DNA of 64,000 nucleotides from Ignavibacteria bacterium (GTDB lineage Bacteria; Bacteroidota; Ignavibacteria; Ignavibacteriales; Ignavibacteriaceae): contig JAUXVN010000115.1 in NCBI GenBank assembly GCA_030684555.1, positions 1-64,000 on the forward strand. The letters are read 5' to 3'. Below the pieces are notes generated by a model. It was not told where the DNA came from, did not search any database, and saw only the letters and a list, made by a program, of their open reading frames with translations. Below are positions 35,239-44,964 of this stretch, one piece after another. The position numbers and the translations under genes were made by a program. The stretch's first letter is position 1. The number at the start of each line of letters is the position of its first letter.

Positions 35239-37797
35239 ATGAAACAAAACAAGCTCTTTTTGGCCGTTCTATTAGTCATAACATCAATTAATTTATTTGC
35301 TCAAAGTTATGATCTGACTGGACGAGTAATCAATTCTGAATCAAATGAACCATTAGTTGGTGCAAATGTTTATGTGTTATCACTTAACGTAGGCTCTACT
35401 ACTGATGAAAAAGGATTCTATACCATTTCGAAAGTCCCGGCAGGTGTTTATGAAGTTCGTGCAAGTTACCTGGGATTCACACAAGAAACTAAAACCCTAA
35501 AACTTACCGGAAATCTGGCGGTTGATTTTAAACTGCAGCCGGCAGCGGTTTTACTTGGTGAAACTGTCGTCAAAGGAACACGCGCAACGTTGAGAGAAAC
35601 TCCGGTTGCATTCTCAGAAGTTCAGGGAAAAGAATTAGAATTTAAATTAGCTTCTAGAGACGTCCCTTTTATCTTGCAATCGACTCCCGGTATTTATGTA
35701 TCACAAAGTGGTGGAGGTGCAGGAGATGCACGAGTTCAACTACGCGGGTTTGATCAAAGAAATACAGCTATCATGATTAACGGTGTCCCTGTTAATGACA
35801 TGGAAAACGGTTGGGTTTATTGGTCAAACTGGGCTGGTCTTGGAGATGTTACTGATAATATTCAAGTTCAGAGAGGCTTGGGAGCTTCACCTTATTCTGT
35901 TTCAGCTATCGGTGGTGTTATAAATGTAGCTACAAAAGGTGTTGGTGCTTTAGAACCTTTTACAAGAATAAGATCTGAATTCGGTGAAGATAATCTTAGA
36001 AAAACTTCAATTGCATTCGGAACAAAATTGTCAAATAATATTGGACTTACAGCCTTAGTATCCAGAAAAACCTGGGACGGATATGCTGACAAAACATGGT
36101 TAGATGAGTTTACTTATTTCATTTCCTTAGGTGGATTATTCGGAAATCATGCACTTGAGTTTCAGGCAGTAGGTTCACCGCAGAAACATGGTCAGAGAAC
36201 AAATCAACAGTCGATAAATACTTTTTATGCCCGTGGTTTTGAATACAACCAAAATTGGGGTTATCTGCATGGTAAACCAGTTAATGAAGTTGTAAATTTT
36301 TATCATAAACCGGCATTCAACTTAAATCACAACTGGCAAATAAGTAATGACCTTATTATGTCGAATGTTGCATACTTTTCATTTGGAGATGGTGGCGGAA
36401 CAGGACGATTAGGAAGTTCTTGGTCATATACTCCTGAGGGTTTGATTAATTTTGATGCTGCTTGGACCACAAATTCAGGCAATGTTGATAGTTTATATAG
36501 TACAAGTCTTAAAAAATCAACAAGAATTTTGCGTGCATCAAGAAATAATCATACCTGGTATGGACTACTTTCAACATTTAAATATAAGATTCAAGATGGT
36601 TTAATATTAAATGCAGGTTTGGATGGAAGATTCTATAGAGGATTCCATAAAAGAACAGTTGAAAATTTGTTAGGTGGAGATTATTACGTAGATAAAAATA
36701 ATGCAAACCGCACTACAGATATGGCTTTTATTAATGATGTTGTAGATTATAATAATGATGGATTAGTAAGACAAATCGGTGGATTTGGTCAGCTTGAATA
36801 TAAAGTTGGAGCAATTTCATCATTCATAAATTTATCAGTCTCTCAGACCGGATATCAAAGAGTCGACTTTTTCAGACCTGATGGCGGTTCTGGTGAAGGT
36901 GAAGAGACAGATTGGCAAAATTTCCTTGGATATACAGGAAAAGCTGGAATTAATTTCAATTTAGATGAGAAAAATAGTGTTTTTGGAAATGTTGGATACT
37001 TCTCAAAAGCTCCTCTATTCAGAAACGTTTTCAGCAATGCAAATAAAGTTTATGATAATATTGAAAATGAAAAAATTCTAGGTCTTGAAGTTGGATATAT
37101 GTTCTCAGCTTACAGTTCAGTACTTAGAGTTAATGGATACTTAACTAATTGGGAAAATAGATCAATAAGTACAAGCCTAATTAGTCCGGCGGGAATTCAA
37201 ACCAATTACAATCTTTTTGGTGCCGGTCAACAACACTTAGGCGTTGAGTTTGAAGGAGTTCATGCAATTAACAGAAATTTAGAAATGAATGCATCTTTTA
37301 CATATGCTTTTGCTAAATATACAAGTGATGTAGATGCGATTGTTTCAGCAGATGATGATCCTACTGTGCAAACAAAAGTCCAATCATTTGTAAATGGAAT
37401 TAAAGTTGGTGATTTCCCTATGACAACAGCTTCATTAGGATTTACTTATAGACAAAAAATGTCAGACGTTTCTGAAATGATTTTCAATCCTGCTTATAAT
37501 TTCTTTGGACGTCAATATGCTTTCTTTAATCCTGATGCACGTAATAATGTTAATGACAAACAAGATTCATGGCGATTACCTGATTTCTATCTTATCGATG
37601 TACATGTAGGTTATAATTTATTGTTTGTTGATTCATTTGTTAAGCGTATGTCAGTAGGAATGCACTTATTTAATGCACTTAATAATAGAAATTATATTAC
37701 TGATGCTACAGATGGCGCAAACCATGATGCAAGATCAGCAAGAGTATATTTTGGCAGAGAACGTTCATGGAACTTAAGTTTTACCTTTGACTTTTAA
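35239..37797 (+). CDS. TonB-dependent outer-membrane receptor with carboxypeptidase-regulatory-like N-domain
   Basis: An 852-residue outer-membrane transporter. Residues 1-21 are a signal peptide ending in FAQ. Residues 23-108 are a CarboxypepD_reg-like beta-sandwich (LTGRVINSESNEPLVGANV), typical of Bacteroidota receptors. Residues ~115-235 are the plug: VPFILQSTPGIYVSQSGGG, ARVQLRGFDQRNTAIMINGV, and AIGGVINVAT. The remainder is a 22-stranded barrel ending in the aromatic C-terminus SFTFDF. No SusD partner is adjacent, so it is more likely a receptor for an iron chelate, vitamin or small peptide than a Sus glycan pair; the ligand is unknown. The leader GGAGG ribosome-binding site supports the start. 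A strong terminator closes the gene. Confidence 0.94.
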   Translation: MKQNKLFLAVLLVITSINLFAQSYDLTGRVINSESNEPLVGANVYVLSLNVGSTTDEKGFYTISKVPAGVYEVRASYLGFTQETKTLKLTGNLAVDFKLQPAAVLLGETVVKGTRATLRETPVAFSEVQGKELEFKLASRDVPFILQSTPGIYVSQSGGGAGDARVQLRGFDQRNTAIMINGVPVNDMENGWVYWSNWAGLGDVTDNIQVQRGLGASPYSVSAIGGVINVATKGVGALEPFTRIRSEFGEDNLRKTSIAFGTKLSNNIGLTALVSRKTWDGYADKTWLDEFTYFISLGGLFGNHALEFQAVGSPQKHGQRTNQQSINTFYARGFEYNQNWGYLHGKPVNEVVNFYHKPAFNLNHNWQISNDLIMSNVAYFSFGDGGGTGRLGSSWSYTPEGLINFDAAWTTNSGNVDSLYSTSLKKSTRILRASRNNHTWYGLLSTFKYKIQDGLILNAGLDGRFYRGFHKRTVENLLGGDYYVDKNNANRTTDMAFINDVVDYNNDGLVRQIGGFGQLEYKVGAISSFINLSVSQTGYQRVDFFRPDGGSGEGEETDWQNFLGYTGKAGINFNLDEKNSVFGNVGYFSKAPLFRNVFSNANKVYDNIENEKILGLEVGYMFSAYSSVLRVNGYLTNWENRSISTSLISPAGIQTNYNLFGAGQQHLGVEFEGVHAINRNLEMNASFTYAFAKYTSDVDAIVSADDDPTVQTKVQSFVNGIKVGDFPMTTASLGFTYRQKMSDVSEMIFNPAYNFFGRQYAFFNPDARNNVNDKQDSWRLPDFYLIDVHVGYNLLFVDSFVKRMSVGMHLFNALNNRNYITDATDGANHDARSARVYFGRERSWNLSFTFDF

Positions 37798-37821
37798 TAG
37801 GTCGATTTAATACTTATCTTA

Positions 37822-37848
37822 GGGTCGTTTTTAACGACCCTTTTTTTT
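37822..37848 (+). terminator. strong rho-independent terminator
   Basis: A perfect 8-bp stem, GGGTCGTT / AACGACCC (37822-37829, 37833-37840), with a 3-base loop and a run of eight T. Confidence 0.9.
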
Positions 37849-37861
37849 ATTATAGAGGATT

Positions 37862-39076
37862 ATGAAGAAATTATTTTTATTTATCTGCCTAACTTTTTTA
37901 ACTTCAGGATTTGCTCAAAACATTCCTTATACAATTTTAATTTCTTTTGACGGGTTTAGATGGGATTATACTAACCGGGGTTTAACTCCAAATATCGAAC
38001 TTCTTAAAAACGAGGGTGTTTCTTCACTTTCTTTACAACCTGTTTTTCCCTCAAAAACTTTTCCGAATCACTATTCAATTATTACCGGACAATATCCACA
38101 AAATCATGGTATTATAGCCAATTTCTTTGAAAATCCGATTACCGGTGAGAAATACAGTCTCGGAGATACAAATGCCGTTAGAAACCCATATTGGTATTGG
38201 GGTGAGGCATTTTGGGAAACTGCTGAGAGACAGGGAATAAAATGTGCCTCATATTTTTGGCCTGGTTCCGAGGTGGAATTAGATTATAGACGTCCAACAT
38301 ATTATGAAAAATATGATCATGTTCGTCCATATTCAACTAGAATTGATGGGATAATAAATTGGTTATCGCTTCCATTCGAAAAACGTCCTAAGTTTATTAC
38401 ACTTTATTTTGATGCAGCCGACACTTATGGTCACAGATTTGGACCTAATTCAAAGGAGATTGATTTTACCATCGCTTCATTAGATAGTCTGATTGGTAAT
38501 TTGGTAATCAACTTAAAAAAAATTGAGATGTATGATAGTACTAATATTATTTTAGTTTCAGATCATGGAATGACAGAAATTAGTAAAGAACGTTTTATTG
38601 ATATTGACAAAATTCTTGAAGGCTATAATTACAAAGTTGACGGTAACGGTCCAATGGTTTTTATCAATTCAGAGAATAAGGAAATCACACAATTGTACGA
38701 TTTCCTTAAAGCCTCAGAAAAGAACTTTAAAGTTTATTTAAAAGATGAAATCCCTAATCATTTCAAGTTTAGTCAAAATTATTTGTTTGGTGATATAATA
38801 ATGATTGCCGATATGGGTTGGAGTATTATGACCAATAAAGATTTGGAAAATTGGGGAAAGTATTTTAACAAGGGAAATCATGGCTACGATAATCATCACC
38901 TTGATATGCATGGATATTTTATCGCTAACGGACCAAGTTTTAAAAAAAACTATAAAACAGGCACATTATTGAATATTGATATATATCCATTATTATGTGA
39001 TATCTATAAGCTTACTCCAAAATCTAATATTGATGGAAAAGCAGATAGAATTAACTTCATCTTAAAAGAAGATTAG
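37862..39076 (+). CDS. secreted nucleotide pyrophosphatase/phosphodiesterase (ENPP-like)
   Basis: A 404-residue exported enzyme of the alkaline phosphatase superfamily. A signal peptide spans residues 1-19 (ends GFAQ). The first metal-binding Asp is in ILISFDGFRWDY (D30), and the nucleophile Thr in FPSKTFPNHYSI (T66) with N69. LYFDAADTYGHRFGP holds the Asp/His ligands of the second zinc. ILVSDHGMTE adds the Asp-His pair of the first, and NHGYDNHHLDMHGYF supplies the final His. All zinc ligands are present, so it should be active. The family cleaves phosphodiester or pyrophosphate bonds in nucleotides. It begins three genes (with the M16 pair) spaced by 3-4 bases. Confidence 0.92.
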   Translation: MKKLFLFICLTFLTSGFAQNIPYTILISFDGFRWDYTNRGLTPNIELLKNEGVSSLSLQPVFPSKTFPNHYSIITGQYPQNHGIIANFFENPITGEKYSLGDTNAVRNPYWYWGEAFWETAERQGIKCASYFWPGSEVELDYRRPTYYEKYDHVRPYSTRIDGIINWLSLPFEKRPKFITLYFDAADTYGHRFGPNSKEIDFTIASLDSLIGNLVINLKKIEMYDSTNIILVSDHGMTEISKERFIDIDKILEGYNYKVDGNGPMVFINSENKEITQLYDFLKASEKNFKVYLKDEIPNHFKFSQNYLFGDIIMIADMGWSIMTNKDLENWGKYFNKGNHGYDNHHLDMHGYFIANGPSFKKNYKTGTLLNIDIYPLLCDIYKLTPKSNIDGKADRINFILKED

Positions 39077-39079
39077 ATA

Positions 39080-40348
39080 ATGAATTTCAACCATAATAGT
39101 ATTGAGAAATATAAACTTGAAAACGATTTAGATGTAGTACTTTATCGTGATAATGATATTCCATTGGTTACCGTTAATTTGTGGTATAAAGTAGGTTCAG
39201 CGTCAGAGGTGAAAGAAAAAACCGGACTAACTCATCTTTTTGAACATATGATGTTTCAAGGCTCTAAGAACGTAAATAAGGGAGAACATTTCAAATATAT
39301 TCAAGAGGCGGGAGGAATGTCCAATGCTTCTACAAATTTTGATCGAACTAACTATTATGAAAAAGTTCCTTCTAATTTCGTTGACTTAGCTCTATGGTTA
39401 GAGTCAGACAGAATGGGATTTTTTATAGATGCGTTGACTCAGGAAAAACTATCAAATCAAATTGATGTGATTAAAAATGAGAGGCTTGAACGGTATGACA
39501 ATCAACCTTATGGGTTAGCCTGGGAAACTATTCTCTCAAATCTATTTAGCGAAGAACATCCTTATCATGCTCCAACTATTGGCTGGATGGAGGATATTTT
39601 GAATTATAATCTTGATGATGTGGCGACTTTTTTCCGAACACATTATAATCCTTCAAATGCTTCGCTTGTTGTTGCCGGGGATATTGAATTTGAATCTGTA
39701 AAAGCTAAAATTGAAAATTACTTTGGAAAAATTTCATCAATCCAAATGGGGAATAAGGATTACGAAATTGAAGCAACACTTAAAGAAACCAAAAGAATTA
39801 TACTTCAAGATAATGTGCAATTAGAACGATTATATTTATGCTGGAAATCCCAAAAATATTTTGAAAAAATGGATGATGCATCGGAGTTTTTATCTGATTT
39901 ATTGGCTGGTTCAAAGAATGGAAGACTTCACAAGGAACTTGTTTTTGATAAACAGGTAGCAATCTCAGTTTCCTCTTTTCAGTTCAGTGGTAAGCACGAT
40001 GGATTTTTTGGTATTATTGTCACCGCCAAACCAGGTATTAGCCTCGATTTTTTAAAGACTGAGGTATTCAAAATACTTGAAGAAATTTTCAAGAATGGAA
40101 TAACTGAAAGAGAGAGAATTCGTTCGCTAAACGGTATTAAATCGGGTTTTATTTTTGCACTTCAGAACATGAATACATTGGCTGATCGCTTTAATCATTA
40201 CAACTTCTATTTAGATAATCCTAACGGTTTTGATTTTGATATTAATCGTTTTGAATCACTAACAAATGATGAGATTAAGGAAGCTGCGCAATTATACTTA
40301 AATCAACCGTTTATAGAATTACATATTATTCCGAATAAAAATACTTAA
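39080..40348 (+). CDS. M16 family zinc metallopeptidase, catalytic subunit
   Basis: A 422-residue insulinase/pitrilysin-type protease. The inverted zinc motif HXXEH is intact: THLFEHMMF with H52, E55 and H56. The third ligand Glu lies about 75 residues later in VIKNERLERY. There is no signal peptide, which may mean a cytoplasmic location. It begins three bases after the ENPP gene and is followed four bases later by a second M16 subunit lacking the zinc motif. Together they match the two-chain M16B architecture (like mitochondrial processing peptidase), in which the partner binds substrate. Confidence 0.92.
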   Translation: MNFNHNSIEKYKLENDLDVVLYRDNDIPLVTVNLWYKVGSASEVKEKTGLTHLFEHMMFQGSKNVNKGEHFKYIQEAGGMSNASTNFDRTNYYEKVPSNFVDLALWLESDRMGFFIDALTQEKLSNQIDVIKNERLERYDNQPYGLAWETILSNLFSEEHPYHAPTIGWMEDILNYNLDDVATFFRTHYNPSNASLVVAGDIEFESVKAKIENYFGKISSIQMGNKDYEIEATLKETKRIILQDNVQLERLYLCWKSQKYFEKMDDASEFLSDLLAGSKNGRLHKELVFDKQVAISVSSFQFSGKHDGFFGIIVTAKPGISLDFLKTEVFKILEEIFKNGITERERIRSLNGIKSGFIFALQNMNTLADRFNHYNFYLDNPNGFDFDINRFESLTNDEIKEAAQLYLNQPFIELHIIPNKNT

Positions 40349-40352
40349 CAAA

Positions 40353-41726
40353 ATGATAAATCAAGATAAACCTCTAATCCCGACTTCAGAAATAGCATTT
40401 AACTTACCAGAAATTCATCAATTTAAATTGTCTAACGGTATTTGTATTCATCTGGTAAATAGACCAAAATTACCAATCGTGCAATTGACAATTATGATGG
40501 ATGGCGGAAGTAGATTTGATCCTAAAGGTAAAGAGGGGCTTGCATACATTAATTCGATTCTTATGGATGAAGGAGCCGGACCTTATGACTCTTTACAAAT
40601 AAATGAGGAAATCGAAATACTTGGTTCATCAGTCAACGTCTCAATTGATGATGACTCATTGTATGTTTCGATGTTATCTTTAGTAGAAAATTTAGAAAAA
40701 ACTATTAATCTAACAAAATATATTATTTGTGAACCAAGGTTTGATCAAGCTGATTTTGATAGAGAAAAGCAAAAAATATTATCATGGCTTCCACAGGTTC
40801 AAAATTATCCTGATCTCGTTGCCGAAAATATTTTTCAATTTGTATTACATGGAGAAGAAAATCCGTATTCAAAATATAGCGCAGGTTATATCGATTCAAT
40901 TGAATCGATTCAATTAGAGGATGTGATAAATTTCAACAAGAATTTTGTCGCACCGGATAATATGGATTTTATAATTGTTGGCTGTATCGACTTGGAAACC
41001 GCAACAGTATTAATTGAAAAACATTTCGGTTTATTTAACAGAAAAGCTGTCAAAACTGAAGTTAAGTCAAATGCTCAATTAGGTAAAAAAAGTTTATATA
41101 TATATGATAATAAAGGGGCTAATCAATCGGAAATAAAATACGGACATATTTCGGATAAGAGAAATAGTGAAGATTACTATGCCAAAATGATTTGTAATAA
41201 AATACTTGGCGGACAATTTACAAGCCGATTAAATCTGAATCTTCGGGAGGAAAAAGGTTTAACTTATGGAATAAATTCAGCATTCAGATATTATAAGGAA
41301 GCCGCTGAGTTTTGTATTTCCACTTCGGTTAATTCTGATGCAACAATAAAAGCGTTAATCGAAATTGAGAATGAAGTAACGGGAATGAAATTAAATATTT
41401 CTGATGATGAAATAAATTTTGCCAAATTATCACTTATTCGGGAATTTCCCTCTCGTTTTGAAACTAACTCACAAATCGTTACCAATATTGCTGTTAAAAT
41501 AAAATACGATCTTGAAGAAGATAGTCTGAATACTTTTGTGGAAAATGTTTCAAAGGTTGTTAAAGAAGATGTAATTGAAGTTTCTAAAAAGTCATTCAAA
41601 ACTGATAATGCAATCATTGTTGTTGTAGGGGATCAGAAAAGTATTGAAAATCAACTGAAGGAAGTTGAATTGAACTACGAAATTATTGAAGTTGATTATA
41701 ATGGAAAGATTATTAATAATAGTTAG
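40353..41726 (+). CDS. M16 family protein, zinc-motif-less partner subunit
   Basis: A 457-residue insulinase-fold protein. Where the active subunit has HLFEH this one has GLAYINSILMDEG, so the zinc motif is missing. The R/Y pair that binds the substrate carboxy-terminal side is retained (FTSRLNLNLREEKGLTYG). This is the hallmark of the non-catalytic subunit in two-chain M16B proteases. It is translated four bases after its partner. Its stop overlaps the stop of the convergent minus-strand gene by four bases. Confidence 0.9.
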   Translation: MINQDKPLIPTSEIAFNLPEIHQFKLSNGICIHLVNRPKLPIVQLTIMMDGGSRFDPKGKEGLAYINSILMDEGAGPYDSLQINEEIEILGSSVNVSIDDDSLYVSMLSLVENLEKTINLTKYIICEPRFDQADFDREKQKILSWLPQVQNYPDLVAENIFQFVLHGEENPYSKYSAGYIDSIESIQLEDVINFNKNFVAPDNMDFIIVGCIDLETATVLIEKHFGLFNRKAVKTEVKSNAQLGKKSLYIYDNKGANQSEIKYGHISDKRNSEDYYAKMICNKILGGQFTSRLNLNLREEKGLTYGINSAFRYYKEAAEFCISTSVNSDATIKALIEIENEVTGMKLNISDDEINFAKLSLIREFPSRFETNSQIVTNIAVKIKYDLEEDSLNTFVENVSKVVKEDVIEVSKKSFKTDNAIIVVVGDQKSIENQLKEVELNYEIIEVDYNGKIINNS

Positions 41727-42718
41727 TTAATCGGTAAGGTATATTTTACTCCACGTTTTTTAAATTCAAAAATAGTTTTATTTAAGTTTGTATAAGATTC
41801 ACTCCTTAAAATAAAAACTTCTGAACCAGTTTTCCCGAAATTGTCAATCCTTTGTTTAAATATTGAAATAGACTCTTCATCTGTCATCTGATCAATCCGA
41901 ACGAAACTATTAATAGGTAGAATCTTAAATCCTCGTTTACGAAATTCCTTTTCAATATAAATATAACTTATTGAGTTATATAAATCAGAATTTATATCGA
42001 TTAAGATATTTGGATTCTTTCTGAAATTAGCAACAATATTTTTAATAGATATAAGAAGTCGTTGGTTTGAAAAATCTGTCTTCAATTGGAAATTATCATC
42101 TACTTTTGCATCTGTGAGTAAAAGTATAAAGTTCTTGTTTGACTCTGTAATTTCCTTTGTGATATCAGCACTCTTTTGTGTTGGCGATAAAATGAATGAA
42201 TACGGATCGGAATTTTTAAGTAAAATATTTCTTTCAGAAGTCTCTAATTTTTCAACACCGGTCAAATAAATAGAAAAATTACCAAATTCTCTAAATTCAT
42301 TTTTATTTATAATTATTTCTGCAAATAATTTGATGTTATTACCGGATTTAATTTCAATTTCAGAATCGGCATTCAATTTTTTCTCCCTGCAAAAGAGTTC
42401 GATTTTCTGGTCATCAAAGTTTTGTTTGAGGTAGTAAAGTACTGATACTATTGGTAAATCTGATGGGAGCGTTATTGTATATGAATATTGAAGGGAATCC
42501 ATATTCTTATAAGGAGATTTCCTTTTTTTTATTCTCTCTCCTTTAATTGAAAATTCGTTTAATGTGGAGGTGAAAATGCTATCAATAACAAAACCGCTTG
42601 TTTCTGTTTCTTCGTCTGGAACATTCCCGGATTTTTCTTCTTTTGTAAAAATATTCGCAAAAACCAGTAGTAACGATATACTAAATAAAACAAAAACTAA
42701 TCTTTTACTATTCAACAA
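41723..42718 (-). CDS. hypothetical membrane-anchored protein
   Basis: A 331-residue protein that I do not recognise. Residues 5-23 are one hydrophobic segment (LVFVLFSISLLLVFANIF), either a membrane anchor or an uncleaved signal. The rest is soluble, Lys/Glu/Asn-rich and alternates strands and helices. The last ~90 residues (from RKNPNILIDINSDLY) resemble a small alpha/beta fold, with no conserved catalytic motif visible. It is the last gene of the minus-strand run that starts at 47436, and follows the enoyl-CoA hydratase gene by 20 bases. Confidence 0.7.
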   Translation of the reverse strand: MLNSKRLVFVLFSISLLLVFANIFTKEEKSGNVPDEETETSGFVIDSIFTSTLNEFSIKGERIKKRKSPYKNMDSLQYSYTITLPSDLPIVSVLYYLKQNFDDQKIELFCREKKLNADSEIEIKSGNNIKLFAEIIINKNEFREFGNFSIYLTGVEKLETSERNILLKNSDPYSFILSPTQKSADITKEITESNKNFILLLTDAKVDDNFQLKTDFSNQRLLISIKNIVANFRKNPNILIDINSDLYNSISYIYIEKEFRKRGFKILPINSFVRIDQMTDEESISIFKQRIDNFGKTGSEVFILRSESYTNLNKTIFEFKKRGVKYTLPIN

Positions 42719-42738
42719 ATTTAATTACCTATTCAAAC

Positions 42739-43521
42739 TTAAGAATGACGGAATTCAGGTTTTCTTTTTTCGAGAAATGCTGAAGTCCCTTCTTTAAAAT
42801 CATCTGTTCCGGTTGCTAAAGCAAAAAGGGCAGCTTCATAATTTAAACCTTCAGTTAACGACATTGAATTTACAGCATTTACTGATTTTATAGCTAACCT
42901 GACTGCATGATGGGGTTTTGACGTAATCTTTTCGGCAAATTCAATTGTCTTATTTAATAAATCTGCCTGAGAAAATATTTTACTTACAAGTCCTAATCTA
43001 AATGCTTCCTGAGCATCAAACATATCTCCCGAAAGAATGTATTCTAATGCTCTTCCATTATTAATTAATCGTGAAAGTCTTTGCGTGCCGCCATAGCCAG
43101 GTATTATACCTAAATTTACTTCCGGTTGGCCAAACTTTGCATTTTCGGATGCGAATCTAATATGGCATGATAAAGAGAGTTCACAGCCTCCACCAAGCGC
43201 AAAACCATTTATCGCTGCTATGACGGGTTTACTTAAGTTTTCAATTGAATTAAAAACTGATTGTCCATTAAGCGAGAATTCTTTTGCTTCAATAGGGGAG
43301 AGTTTGTTTAATTCTGAGATGTCAGCACCTGCTACAAAAGCTTTTTCTCCGCTGCCAGTTAATACAACCGCTCGTATTTCGGTATTATTATTAATCTCAT
43401 TAAAAACAGATTTTAACTCTTCTATTGTCTGAATGTTAAGAGCATTAAGTTTTTGAGGTCTGTTGATAGTAACAATTGCGATATGGTTTTTAATTTCAAG
43501 TAAAATATTTTCAAAATCCAT
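42739..43521 (-). CDS. enoyl-CoA hydratase/isomerase family protein
   Basis: A 260-residue crotonase-fold enzyme. The CoA-binding loop is VAGADISELN. The oxyanion hole is GFALGGGCELSLSC. The catalytic-glutamate loops include FGQPEVNLGIIPGYGGTQRL, where both crotonase Glu positions appear conserved (E in GGCELS and in FGQPEVNLG). It hydrates trans-2-enoyl-CoA in fatty-acid or amino-acid degradation. No other beta-oxidation gene is nearby. It starts 8 bases after the small outer-membrane protein gene, so it is in that operon without an obvious functional link. Confidence 0.92.
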   Translation of the reverse strand: MDFENILLEIKNHIAIVTINRPQKLNALNIQTIEELKSVFNEINNNTEIRAVVLTGSGEKAFVAGADISELNKLSPIEAKEFSLNGQSVFNSIENLSKPVIAAINGFALGGGCELSLSCHIRFASENAKFGQPEVNLGIIPGYGGTQRLSRLINNGRALEYILSGDMFDAQEAFRLGLVSKIFSQADLLNKTIEFAEKITSKPHHAVRLAIKSVNAVNSMSLTEGLNYEAALFALATGTDDFKEGTSAFLEKRKPEFRHS

Positions 43522-43529
43522 AATAACTC

Positions 43530-44117
43530 CTATAAACTTACAAAAAGTGGTAGTCTAACTTTTAAATCAAATGCTAAATATTGTGTACTTTTAAAATAAT
43601 TGTAAGAAACAAGTGCTTCAATTAGGAACATGGACGCTCCAACACCAGCCGTAAAACCAAACTTAGAACCATCTTCAAGATAATTTGCTTTCCCGCTATT
43701 AATTTTAAATTGATGAAGATTTTGAAAAATTAAAAAATTTGCACCGAATTCAATCGAAGGAATAATGATTATTATGTTTTCTAAAATTGGAGGAAGATAG
43801 TAACGGATCCCAGCTTGTAATGGAAGAAATTGATGAGAAAGATGAGAGTAGTCACTCTTCTGATAAAAATCTTGTGATGCAGAAAACTGATCGAAACCTA
43901 CTTTCCCAAAAAGAAAAACAGGTAGATATTCGTTATCAGTATAGGCTAATTCAAGGCTGAAACCATACCCAATGTTTGTTGAATTTGAAAAATCTGCGAA
44001 TGGTAGTCTTGGACCAACAGATACAGCCAAAAATATTCCTCTCGCTTTATCTGCAGGAAGATTGCCTGCAAATCCAACAGAAATACTTATTAATGTTAAT
44101 AAAATAAAAGTTTTCAT
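43530..44117 (-). CDS. small outer-membrane beta-barrel-like protein
   Basis: A 195-residue protein with a signal peptide (about 1-17, ends SVGFAG). The remainder alternates hydrophobic and polar residues as short beta strands (GIFLAVSVGPRLPF, FSLELAYTD, LFGKVGFDQF, LQAGIRYYLP, GFTAGVGASMFLIEALVSY) and ends in LRLPLFVSL-type strands. The profile fits an 8-stranded outer-membrane barrel like OmpX/porin-family small proteins. No specific family was recognised and no function is assigned. Confidence 0.65.
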   Translation of the reverse strand: MKTFILLTLISISVGFAGNLPADKARGIFLAVSVGPRLPFADFSNSTNIGYGFSLELAYTDNEYLPVFLFGKVGFDQFSASQDFYQKSDYSHLSHQFLPLQAGIRYYLPPILENIIIIIPSIEFGANFLIFQNLHQFKINSGKANYLEDGSKFGFTAGVGASMFLIEALVSYNYFKSTQYLAFDLKVRLPLFVSL

Positions 44118-44156
44118 TTTATGTTTTTCTTTAATTGAAAAATACGGAAAAAATAA

Positions 44157-44957
44157 TTAACTCTGAATTTTTCTTTCAATAGGTTTGATAATCAATATAA
44201 TCGATACAATGAATAAGTATGTTACAAATGAATAAGATTCATAATTTTTATTAAGGAGAAAGAAACCATCCCATGAAGAGTAGTTACCACCAAAAAACAG
44301 CCGAACGAGTGTTGGTAGTTCAGCTCCAAAGACTAAAAGTCCAAACCAAAATATTGTGAAAAGAAGAATTGCAATTGAATAAATAGAACTCAACTTATAA
44401 ATGAGTGTAGAAATTATAAGAATAGCTAAACAAAACTCAATGGCTGATATGTAGTTAAATTCATTTAACTGAATTTTGATATGTTCGGGAGCAATAATAA
44501 AGAACATTGTTGCAAAGATATAAATATAATTGAATTTATTGTTCTCAAATAGCTTTCTTATGAGAGATACGAAAACAAAAATTTCTAAAATATTCCAGAT
44601 TAAATAAATGGGATAATCGGCTATACTCGAGAGACCAAGTTCATAAAATAAATCTGGTTCTTTATAGCCGAAATTTTTTGTCAATAAAAGAAACCCTAGG
44701 ACAATCACAATTGAGAATAGAGAAACCAGAATTCCAGAAATTAATCCTTTAAATGAGAAATCTCTCAAACTATCACTTAAAGGAGTAAAATCATTTCGTA
44801 AAATGTAAAAAATAATCGGAATAAGTAGAGCTAAGTGAAATCTAAATCCAATAACAATTAAGAAAACGGGTAATTCAAAAAATAAAAGAATAAATTGAAT
44901 ACCTACAGTTACAAGAATCACCAGAGTAGTAAACAGTGATAGAGGTAATTTTTTCAA
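44157..44957 (-). CDS. hypothetical polytopic membrane protein
   Basis: A 266-residue integral membrane protein with about eight hydrophobic segments (for example 9-35, 38-52, 74-93, 112-130, 146-160, 168-208, 240-258). No motif of the CPBP/CAAX protease or other transporter families is convincing: the E-I-F-V-F segment near 125 lacks the second glutamate and arginine of CPBP proteases. It starts 7 bases after the DUF2231 gene. Function unknown. Confidence 0.6.
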   Translation of the reverse strand: MKKLPLSLFTTLVILVTVGIQFILLFFELPVFLIVIGFRFHLALLIPIIFYILRNDFTPLSDSLRDFSFKGLISGILVSLFSIVIVLGFLLLTKNFGYKEPDLFYELGLSSIADYPIYLIWNILEIFVFVSLIRKLFENNKFNYIYIFATMFFIIAPEHIKIQLNEFNYISAIEFCLAILIISTLIYKLSSIYSIAILLFTIFWFGLLVFGAELPTLVRLFFGGNYSSWDGFFLLNKNYESYSFVTYLFIVSIILIIKPIERKIQS

Positions 44958-44964
44958 TTAAGAT

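Noticed and set aside
44157-44957. Membrane protein as a CPBP (CAAX) protease
   Set aside because: The required EExxxR and following His motifs are not present.
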